Origin: Longilinea sp035560795
Lineage (GTDB): Bacteria; Chloroflexota; Anaerolineae; Anaerolineales; Anaerolineaceae
Direction: 5' to 3'
Length of the DNA: 64,000 nt
Assembly: GCA_035560795.1 (NCBI GenBank)
Contig: DATMYV010000005.1
Span: 1 to 64,000 of the forward strand
Part shown: positions 9,223 to 16,552 of the stretch, one piece after another
Layout of the letters: each line of letters starts with the position of its first letter
How positions within the stretch are numbered: position 1 is the first letter of the stretch
The notes under the pieces: generated by a model
What the model was told of the DNA's origin: nothing
The model's database searches: none
Seen by the model: only the letters and a program-made list of their open reading frames with translations
Program-made: the position numbers and the translations under genes

Positions 9223-11556
9223 ATGCATCTCTCTCTCAAACAAAAACCGTCCCTCCAACACCTGCTATGGCTATTTCCTTTCCTCTTGTTCGCCCCGACC
9301 ATATTACGAGGGCGTGCACTGGTTTGGGGAACGCCTTCTTTGCAGTTTATTCCTTGGCGTTTTTTGGCGTGGGAGCAAATAACATCCGGTATTTGGCCAT
9401 TTTGGAATCCGTTAAACGGGATGGGCGCGCCTTTGTTGGCCAATTATCAGCTGGCATTGTATTATCCGCCGGGCTGGTTGCTGTACATCTTACAAACGAT
9501 TGGCGGCGCACCCTGGATGGCATGGGGATTTACCCTGTTACTGGCCGCGCACCTGAGTTGGGCAGGTTATGGCACGGCCAAATTGGTCAAACAATTCGGA
9601 TTAAATGAACTTGCCCAGGTGGTTGCAGGGCTCGCTTTTTCGATGAGTGGTTTCCTGGTTGCCCGGGCAGGGTTTATCAGCATAATCTGGAGTGCTGCCT
9701 GGCTGCCCTGGTTAGTCCTTTGTGTTGAATCATTCTCCCGCGAAACCGTTCAAAGCCGGAAATTGGGGTTAATGGGTTGGTTAGCACTTTGCAGTGGGAT
9801 GCAGTTATTAAGCGGTCATGCTCAAATTACCTGGTACAGTTTTATTCTTTTAGGCTTTTGGGCTTTGGTCGCTGGATGGAACCGCCGTGGATGGAGAAGT
9901 GCAGTTACGACCATCGTGGTATCCATAGCAGGAATCCTTCTGGGAGCTTGCCTCGCGGCTGTCCAATTAATTCCAACTTTTGAACTACTGCAGCAATCTC
10001 AACGTGCCTCTTCAGTAAATTTTGAATTGGCTATGGTTTACTCTTTTTGGCCGTGGCGAATACTAACCTTGATAGCCCCGAATTTCTTTGGAAACCCCGC
10101 CTTTGGGGATTATTGGGGTTATGCCAGTTTCTGGGAAGACGCGATCTATATTGGCCTATTGCCTTCCATCATGGCTTTTTCTACACTCGAGTTCCTCAAA
10201 CGGCGCAATCTGGAAATTAGCATCGGAGAGCAGCAAAACCAGAACCGAATTTATTTGCTTTGGGGATTGAGCATCATCGGAACGTTATTTGCCCTGGGAA
10301 AGAATACGCCAATTTTTCCATTCTTTTACCGGAGTATCCCTACCTTTGACATGTTTCAGGCGCCGGCGCGTTATATGCTCTGGCTGGTGTTCTCGCTCAG
10401 TTTGCTATCAGGGTTTGGGATTCAATCCCTGGCACGTCCTGTTGGAAAAGCGATACCGCGTTTCAGAAAAGCGATATTTGCGCTTTTTACTGGAATCGCT
10501 GCTACTGCGGCGGCATATTTTATCCTGCCGGGCGTCGAGCCATCCTTTGTTTACTCATTAATTATTGCTGCTGTATTCAGTATATTGATTCTAATGCTTC
10601 TTTTGAATAAACCAGCTGACAGTACAACGAAGAATCAGGATCGATGGAACTGGTTGGTAGCAATGCTGGTAGGCAGCGATCTCCTTTGGGCAGGCTGGGG
10701 GCAGAATCCATCCGCTCCAATGCAATTTTATAAGGTAAATATAAACAATGTCGGTCAAACTCAAGATGCTTCTCAAGGGAGAATCTACATCGATGCACGA
10801 AGCGAGTACATCTTGAAATTTAGCCGTTTCTTGCGGTTTAAGGATTATCGAGAAAAAGAGAGTTGGGATGAACTGAGATTGGCTCAACTTCCAAATATCA
10901 ATATCTTAACCGGCTTATCCTCTGCCAATAATTTTGAACCGCTTCAGCCTGCGCGATATTATAACTGGATGCAATACCTAACCACATTGCCGCAAGAAAA
11001 ACGTACACCCTGGCTTCGAATGATGGATGTGAATCAAGTGGAAGTAGTGACGGATGCGTTCGAAACCACGTATAGGTATCAAACCCTGATCGGTGGCGAG
11101 CGCTTTGCTTTTTATCCTTGCTCGCAATTTGCGCTGGATTCAAATGACGCCTGGAATAAAACGAAAAACGCCATCAATAACGGCCTATCTCTTGCTGTCA
11201 TCGAAAAAGGCGAAGTTCTCGAAGGAAATTGCGATTTGCAATCTGTGAATAAAATCAGTATACTTTCGGAGAATGCTACCCGCCTGGTGATGGATATAAA
11301 CGTCAGCCAAAATGGTTGGTTTATGGTGACGGATACCTGGTATCCAGGCTGGATGGTCGCAATCGATGGGTCAGCCGCTCAAGAAATATCTCGAGTAAAC
11401 TATTTGTTTCGCGGGTTTCCTCTTCAGGCTGGTCAGCATTCCATCGTGATTGAGTACAGACCCTGGTGGATATCGTTATCCATAATGATAAGTATTGCCG
11501 GAATTTTTTCCATCGTCTTATTACTTATTCTTGGCCGGAAGTCCATTTCCCGGTAA
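9223..11556 (+). CDS. YfhO-like membrane protein, copy B2
   Basis: A 777-residue protein with about 12 membrane helices and a soluble C-terminal domain. The N-terminal loop has SGIWPFWNPLNGMGAP followed by a YPPGWLLY helix, and the C-terminus has YPGWMVAIDG and HSIVIEYRPWW just before the last helix, all YfhO hallmarks shared with B1. It starts 4 bp after the A2 stop. The ATG lies close to CTTATG with only a weak ribosome site, consistent with coupling to the upstream gene. It is followed 12 bp later by the MoxR gene, so the membrane block and the MoxR-DUF58 pair probably share a transcript. Confidence 0.7.
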   Translation: MHLSLKQKPSLQHLLWLFPFLLFAPTILRGRALVWGTPSLQFIPWRFLAWEQITSGIWPFWNPLNGMGAPLLANYQLALYYPPGWLLYILQTIGGAPWMAWGFTLLLAAHLSWAGYGTAKLVKQFGLNELAQVVAGLAFSMSGFLVARAGFISIIWSAAWLPWLVLCVESFSRETVQSRKLGLMGWLALCSGMQLLSGHAQITWYSFILLGFWALVAGWNRRGWRSAVTTIVVSIAGILLGACLAAVQLIPTFELLQQSQRASSVNFELAMVYSFWPWRILTLIAPNFFGNPAFGDYWGYASFWEDAIYIGLLPSIMAFSTLEFLKRRNLEISIGEQQNQNRIYLLWGLSIIGTLFALGKNTPIFPFFYRSIPTFDMFQAPARYMLWLVFSLSLLSGFGIQSLARPVGKAIPRFRKAIFALFTGIAATAAAYFILPGVEPSFVYSLIIAAVFSILILMLLLNKPADSTTKNQDRWNWLVAMLVGSDLLWAGWGQNPSAPMQFYKVNINNVGQTQDASQGRIYIDARSEYILKFSRFLRFKDYREKESWDELRLAQLPNINILTGLSSANNFEPLQPARYYNWMQYLTTLPQEKRTPWLRMMDVNQVEVVTDAFETTYRYQTLIGGERFAFYPCSQFALDSNDAWNKTKNAINNGLSLAVIEKGEVLEGNCDLQSVNKISILSENATRLVMDINVSQNGWFMVTDTWYPGWMVAIDGSAAQEISRVNYLFRGFPLQAGQHSIVIEYRPWWISLSIMISIAGIFSIVLLLILGRKSISR

Positions 11557-11568
11557 ACAGGAGCCCCT

Positions 11569-12540
11569 ATGGATCAATCGATCCCGAATATTCAATCCTA
11601 CTCGAAGAAAATCATTGAGAATCTCGAGAAGGTAATTGTCGGTAAACAACCAGCCCTTGAATTAGTGGTTATCGGGTTGTTGTGTCAGGGGCATATCCTT
11701 ATTGACGATGTTCCCGGGGTTGGAAAAACTATTCTTTCACGCAGCCTGGCCAAGTCAATGGGATGTTCGTTTCGGCGAATTCAATTTACGCCCGATATGT
11801 TGCCTAGCGATGTAACCGGCGTTTCGATTTTTAACCAGGTCAGCCGCGAATTTGAATTTCGGCCGGGGCCGGTTATGGCCAACATCGTTCTGGCGGACGA
11901 GATTAACAGGGCGACGCCTAAGACTCAATCCGCCCTGCTTGAATCGATGGAAGAGCGCCAGGTGACAGTGGATGGTATTACCCATCCATTACCCGATCCG
12001 TTTATGATTATGGCTACTCAGAATCCAATCGAATATGAAGGCACTTTTCCCCTTCCGGAAGCGCAATTGGATCGGTTTCTCTTACGTTTACGCCTCGGGT
12101 ACCCGACTCTCACGGATGAAATTCATGTATTAGAACTGCAGCAGATCCGACATCCGATCAGGGATTTGCAGGCGGTTACAACGGTTGAAGAAATGCGCGA
12201 AATGCAAGAGGCTATCAAGAGAGTTTATGTGGCCGCCCCGATAAAACGCTATATTGTGGAATTGACACGGTCAACTCGCGAGAGCTCTGATGTCTATCTT
12301 GGAGCAAGCCCGCGTGGGAGCCTGGGTTTGTTCCGGGCGGGGCAAGCGCTGGCCGCGATCCGCGGCCGGGATTATATTTTGCCGGATGATATCAAATATC
12401 TTGCGCCATTCGTCTTATCGCATCGAATGGTGATTCAAGCTTCTGCCCGGATGAAGAATTTAAGCGCTGATCAGGTTGTTAATGAAATATTGCATACGAT
12501 GGTGGTGCCAGGCGGTTCATTTGAAGAAAGTGCTGCCTGA
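11569..12540 (+). CDS. MoxR-family AAA+ ATPase
   Basis: A 323-residue AAA+ protein. Walker A is VPGVGKT (about 48-54), Walker B is IVLADEINRA (about 107-116), followed by sensor-type ATQNPIEYEGT and PEAQLDRF, all diagnostic of MoxR. MoxR ATPases act as chaperones in maturation or assembly of protein complexes, usually with a von Willebrand or DUF58 partner. Ribosome site AGGAG precedes the ATG. The DUF58 gene starts 3 bp after its stop, the usual MoxR-DUF58 pairing. No transglutaminase-like gene follows, although such a gene often completes this cluster. Confidence 0.93.
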   Translation: MDQSIPNIQSYSKKIIENLEKVIVGKQPALELVVIGLLCQGHILIDDVPGVGKTILSRSLAKSMGCSFRRIQFTPDMLPSDVTGVSIFNQVSREFEFRPGPVMANIVLADEINRATPKTQSALLESMEERQVTVDGITHPLPDPFMIMATQNPIEYEGTFPLPEAQLDRFLLRLRLGYPTLTDEIHVLELQQIRHPIRDLQAVTTVEEMREMQEAIKRVYVAAPIKRYIVELTRSTRESSDVYLGASPRGSLGLFRAGQALAAIRGRDYILPDDIKYLAPFVLSHRMVIQASARMKNLSADQVVNEILHTMVVPGGSFEESAA

Positions 12541-12543
12541 TTA

Positions 12544-13815
12544 ATGATCGTCAGACGCGCGTTTTGGGTGGTGTTAATTCTGCTGGTTGTTTGCCTGCTT
12601 GCAGCCTATTCTACACCCCAAAGTGTGGTTTATCAGCGCCTGGCAGTGTTGCTTGGTATGGTGATCATTTTTTGCTGGCTGTGGGCAAGCTTTTCAATTC
12701 GCCGGGTTTCTGTTCAGCGCATCGCGCGCGTGTTTCGCATGCAATTTGGCCAGCTGTTTGAGGAGCGTTTTGAAATTACCAACCAATCCCGCTGGGTGCG
12801 CGTTTGGTTTGAATTAAAAGATGGATCCGCTTTACCCGGCAACACTGGATCACGCGTTTTATCCATGATTGGTCCCCGGCGTTCCCGGTCCTATGTGACT
12901 CGCACGCTTTTATCGCGCCGCGGCGAGTTTGATTTGGGACCGACAATAGTTTCTTCTGGAGATCCTTTTGGACTATTCCTTTACCGGGCAACCTTTCCAG
13001 GGAGTAAAAAATTGGAGGTTCTGCCGTATTTTGTGGATTTGAACAGTTTCTATACACCAGTCGGTTTGCTTTCCGGCGGACAAGCACTGCGGAAGAAAAC
13101 AATCGAAGTTACCCCATATGCAGCCGGGATCCGCGAGTATGCTCCAGGCGATGCTTTGAATCGCATTCATTGGAAATCGACCGCCAGGCGGGAAATGCTG
13201 ATGGTAAAAGAGTTTGAACAGGATCCCCAGGCTGATGTGTGGATTTTTCTGGATGGATCGGTTTCCGTTCAATCCGGTGAATTGGACTCGGATCCGACTG
13301 GTGAAGACCGATATTGGCTTTGGACCTCTCAACGGAAAGTTGCGATACCGCCCCATACCTTCGAGTATGCTGTCAGTTCTGCTGCTTCAATTGCTGCCTA
13401 TTATCTGAGGCAAGGAAGGTCTGTAGGATTTGCCTGTGCCGGTCAGAAATTTTCCGTGTTATCTGCTGGACGGGGCGAGCGGCAGCTTAGTAAAATCCTT
13501 GAAATGATGGCATTTGTGGAATGTAAAGGGCAATTGCCGATCGAGGCAGTTGTCCAAAGCCAGGCTTCTCAATTAACGCGAGGAAGTTCCGTTATCCTTG
13601 TGACAACCACTGCTTCCACTTCGGTGTTGGTGACCGTTAATGAGATTGAAAGGCGGGGAACTCAGCCAATCGTCGTGCTCATTGATTCGGGGACTTTTGG
13701 CGGTTTTGGAATTTATGAGGAAATTGCCGAGGCACTAATCGCCGGGGGCGTTCCACTCAAAAGAGTAAAACAGCACGACGATCTCAAGGCTGCATTGGAA
13801 CAGACCATCCGGTAA
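12544..13815 (+). CDS. DUF58 domain protein
   Basis: A 423-residue protein. Two N-terminal membrane helices (about 6-45) are followed by a beta-rich region and the DUF58 signature with REYAPGDALNRIHWKSTARR (about 196-215) and MLMVKEFEQ. The C-terminal half resembles a degenerate von Willebrand A fold (a WIFLDGS strand at about 228-235). DUF58 proteins are partners of MoxR ATPases. Its position directly after moxR and the YfhO/GT-C genes suggests an envelope-related role, by inference. It ends 104 bp before the convergent moaB/mog gene. Confidence 0.9.
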   Translation: MIVRRAFWVVLILLVVCLLAAYSTPQSVVYQRLAVLLGMVIIFCWLWASFSIRRVSVQRIARVFRMQFGQLFEERFEITNQSRWVRVWFELKDGSALPGNTGSRVLSMIGPRRSRSYVTRTLLSRRGEFDLGPTIVSSGDPFGLFLYRATFPGSKKLEVLPYFVDLNSFYTPVGLLSGGQALRKKTIEVTPYAAGIREYAPGDALNRIHWKSTARREMLMVKEFEQDPQADVWIFLDGSVSVQSGELDSDPTGEDRYWLWTSQRKVAIPPHTFEYAVSSAASIAAYYLRQGRSVGFACAGQKFSVLSAGRGERQLSKILEMMAFVECKGQLPIEAVVQSQASQLTRGSSVILVTTTASTSVLVTVNEIERRGTQPIVVLIDSGTFGGFGIYEEIAEALIAGGVPLKRVKQHDDLKAALEQTIR

Positions 13816-13918
13816 TACCTTGACAAGTCAGTTCCAATATACTGACCTGCTTGGTGCATTGATTCCCTTTGGCTTGATCCCTGTCCTTAGAAATTACGGC
13901 AATACCGCTTATCAACCT

Positions 13919-14422
13919 TTATTGACTCGATCGGTTGTGACCAGCCTCGGAGTTGGGATCTCCATGGATTAATTCGACTGCATGCGGCAACACTTGAAGA
14001 ACCGTCTCGAAATTTTCCATGGCTGCTTTCGGATTGCCCGGCAAATTAATAATCAATGTGGTGCCCCGAATGCCAGCCACGGCTCTGGAGAGCATGGCGT
14101 GTGGTGTAACAGAGAGGGATGCCTGACGCATGGCTTCTGGAATACCCGGTGCTTGCCGTTCGACGACCTGCAGGGTAGCTTCCGGCGTCACATCCCGTGG
14201 CGCAAAGCCAGTACCCCCAGTAGTTAATAGAATGTCGATCTCGTTTGAGTCGCACCATGCGGTTAATGTTGCGCATATCGTCGCTTTATCGTCAGGTATG
14301 ATGCCAATTCTGACGACCTGCCAACCCTGCGATGCGATAGATATTTTAAGTAATGGGCCAGACGAATCCGGGCGGCTGCCTTGGGAAGAGCGATCCGAAA
14401 CTGTCAATACTCCAAAACGCAT
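13919..14422 (-). CDS. MoaB/Mog family molybdopterin adenylyltransferase-like protein
   Basis: A 167-residue protein with the MoCF_biosynth fold: GVLTVSDRSSQG at the N-terminus, the substrate-binding TTGGTGFAPRDVTPEA (about 65-80), and NLPGNPKA (about 125-132). Family members bind molybdopterin; Mog adenylylates it with ATP before metal insertion, while MoaB has a similar fold with an uncertain role. Which subtype this is cannot be decided by eye. GAGGAATC lies right before the ATG. It is the last gene of the hsp20-lon operon, 6 bp after the PHP gene, and about 20 kb from the molybdenum hydroxylase cluster it may serve. Confidence 0.88.
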   Translation of the reverse strand: MRFGVLTVSDRSSQGSRPDSSGPLLKISIASQGWQVVRIGIIPDDKATICATLTAWCDSNEIDILLTTGGTGFAPRDVTPEATLQVVERQAPGIPEAMRQASLSVTPHAMLSRAVAGIRGTTLIINLPGNPKAAMENFETVLQVLPHAVELIHGDPNSEAGHNRSSQ

Positions 14423-14428
14423 GATTCC

Positions 14429-16186
14429 TCAATCTTCGGCAGAAAACACCTTCCATTGACCGTGAATGCCGTCTTCGGTGACACCGAAAAAGAACCGGTA
14501 ACCATCGCCCTCTCGGAGAACAAAATCATAGAAGGTGGTCTTGTTTTGTTTATAACTGTGAACCAGTCCATAATCACCGCGCCAATCGATTGGTGTTTTA
14601 TCCATGGAACCGATGATTTCAGCGTAGCGTGTGATCGCATAATGCCAAAGCCGGCGGGCGGAAGCGCGGGTTACGTTTTTCACCTTATTGCCGTTGCGTA
14701 AATCGCGCATGGTGAAATACTGGGTGCCCTGTCGTTCTTCGGGCGGTAAAACTTCCACCCCGGTGCGGGGATCCAAATTCTCTGCATCTGGTTCCGAAAC
14801 AATAATTGGCAAAGGCGCCTGTTCAGTTGGATGGACTGATTCGACCTGGGAAACGGGGGCGTTTGAGATGTTTTTTGAATGATCTTTTCCTCTTAATACC
14901 AGGTTGACGATTTCATCCCGAACCGCCAAACCTGTTTCAGCCTCGTCCCGAACGTAAATTTTGTTGTCGTCGACAGCATAAGGCGCATCTTCTCCACGGG
15001 GAATCAAGATTCGGATCAGCTTTTTTCCTTTGTAATCATGCATATCGATGGAGCAATTGAGCGGCGGGCTGATCCGATTGTTGATCTCTTTTTCGATTTG
15101 TTGAATACCAGCTTCCCCTTCCGGTACGCCGATAACAGGCTTATGAGGATCGTCTGGTAACCCGATATAAAGAGTGCCGCCATTTGTATTCGCAAAGGCA
15201 CAAACATCCGAGAGAATTGCATAGAGTTTCCCGCCGCGGATGGTCATGCTGTCATGAAAGTCCTGTATGATGTTGGCGCCTTCTTCTCTTGCGGCTTGAA
15301 TAAAATCAAAAGCTGCTTCTTCGGTGACACGATGGGGGCGCGTGCGGGAAAAATCATTACTTTCAAATAACTCCCGCAGATCATCAAAATCCAACGCAGG
15401 TAATAATACATCCGTGGCTCTTTCACCAATGCTTAGATTCTTTTTGCGTGATGAATCGGGCGTCATACGGTGGGCATCCGAACCCTGGATGCAATGCATG
15501 CGGCGTGAATACTCGGGCTTTGTGCCGCTGAAGAATGCCGCTGTAGAACGCGGGCTTTTGAGCTCAAGATCGGTCACTTCCAGGGCATGAAGATTAGAAT
15601 CTTGCGTGTAGGCTATTTTGGTCTGACCGCCAAAGTTGAAACCGCGCATTGCTACGCCATTGCTTGAATTCGCGTGGGCGGCTATGACAATTCCGCCAGC
15701 CTGATTGATCAGGCGGTAAGCGGTTAATACGTCGCTGGTTGCACCGACAGTCTGCGAGCCTTCATCGATATGATCAGACGGAATATTCAGACTCAGGAGC
15801 AGATGTTCAATATCGCGGATGGGGGTATCCGGATGGAAAATTCCGAGAATGTGAAATCCGAATGTTGCTGTAAACTCAAAGCCTGGCAAAATCAGCATTT
15901 TCGCAAAAAGCCGCCGGTATTCATTGAGACGGTTGCGTTCTTCGGGCAGGAGACGATTAAGCTTTTCCAGCAATTCTAACTGGTGGATTTCTTCCGACAT
16001 TCGCCGATAACCGGAAACCGTGTTATGGTCTGTAAAGGCGATAATGTCCAGATTGCGAGACTCAGCCCGTTGTAAGATATCGAGGTAGGTAACCTCGGGT
16101 TGTTGAAAGTCAGTAGATGCAGGCGTGTGCAGGTGCACATCCATGCAGCGCCATTGTGAAGCGGCGCGGTTATGTTTTTTCCCCAC
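14429..16186 (-). CDS. PHP-domain phosphoesterase fused to an AlbA_2 (Schlafen-like) domain
   Basis: A 585-residue protein. Residues about 14-280 are a PHP metal-dependent phosphoesterase domain: DVHLHTPAS (about 16-24), FTDHN (about 56-60), VIAAHANSS and a QGSDAH motif further on. Residues about 300-440 form an AlbA_2/Schlafen-type domain: ANTNGGTLYIG, a GIQQIEKEI helix, LIRILIPRG and NKIYVRDEAET. The last 90 residues are a further basic domain without a match I recognise. PHP proteins hydrolyse phosphoester bonds in nucleotides, DNA or histidinol phosphate; AlbA_2 proteins bind nucleic acid. The GTG start (16186) has AGGAG upstream. It lies 9 bp after the response regulator. Confidence 0.75.
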   Translation of the reverse strand: MGKKHNRAASQWRCMDVHLHTPASTDFQQPEVTYLDILQRAESRNLDIIAFTDHNTVSGYRRMSEEIHQLELLEKLNRLLPEERNRLNEYRRLFAKMLILPGFEFTATFGFHILGIFHPDTPIRDIEHLLLSLNIPSDHIDEGSQTVGATSDVLTAYRLINQAGGIVIAAHANSSNGVAMRGFNFGGQTKIAYTQDSNLHALEVTDLELKSPRSTAAFFSGTKPEYSRRMHCIQGSDAHRMTPDSSRKKNLSIGERATDVLLPALDFDDLRELFESNDFSRTRPHRVTEEAAFDFIQAAREEGANIIQDFHDSMTIRGGKLYAILSDVCAFANTNGGTLYIGLPDDPHKPVIGVPEGEAGIQQIEKEINNRISPPLNCSIDMHDYKGKKLIRILIPRGEDAPYAVDDNKIYVRDEAETGLAVRDEIVNLVLRGKDHSKNISNAPVSQVESVHPTEQAPLPIIVSEPDAENLDPRTGVEVLPPEERQGTQYFTMRDLRNGNKVKNVTRASARRLWHYAITRYAEIIGSMDKTPIDWRGDYGLVHSYKQNKTTFYDFVLREGDGYRFFFGVTEDGIHGQWKVFSAED

Positions 16187-16195
16187 AGAATTCTC

Positions 16196-16552
16196 CTAGT
16201 TCTCGGCGATTAATTCTCGAATGCGCCGAATCAACTCTTCTGGAAAATAAGGCTTTAAAATAAATCCATCTGCACCTGCCTTCAAGCACTCGGTTTCGAC
16301 ATCCAATCCGGACGTCATCAGAATACGGTAGGCGCGGTTCGCAGGTATTTTTGAGACAATTTCCAACCCATTTACCTGTTTCATCAGCACATCTGTGAAA
16401 ACGAGGTCTGGTTGGGTTTCGGAAATTGTATCAAGAATTTCGCCCTGAGTTAATTTTGATGGAAAAAGGATTTGAAACCCTTCCATTTCCAGAAGTTTCG
16501 TTAATAGCGACATCATTGTCGCATCATCTTCAATCAGCAGTATTTTCAGCAT
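16196..16552 (-). CDS. Receiver-only response regulator
   Basis: A 118-residue CheY-like receiver without an output domain. Visible elements are the acidic pair IEDD (about 8-11), the phospho-acceptor Asp in VFTDV (about 54), Thr/Ser in MTSG, and the invariant Lys in ILKPY (about 101). It overlaps the end of lon by 23 bp, so it is translated from the hsp20-lon mRNA. No histidine kinase lies nearby, so its partner is encoded elsewhere or it acts through protein contacts. The link with proteostasis genes is inferred only from position. Confidence 0.88.
   Translation of the reverse strand: MLKILLIEDDATMMSLLTKLLEMEGFQILFPSKLTQGEILDTISETQPDLVFTDVLMKQVNGLEIVSKIPANRAYRILMTSGLDVETECLKAGADGFILKPYFPEELIRRIRELIAEN

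Noticed and set aside
13820..13840. Promoter with TTGACA
   Set aside because: The only -10-like sequence follows after about 12 bp, and no plus-strand gene starts downstream.
13827..13846. Terminator between the convergent DUF58 and moaB/mog genes
   Set aside because: GTCAGT/ACTGAC forms only a 6-bp stem with an 8-nt loop and no T-run, too weak to call.
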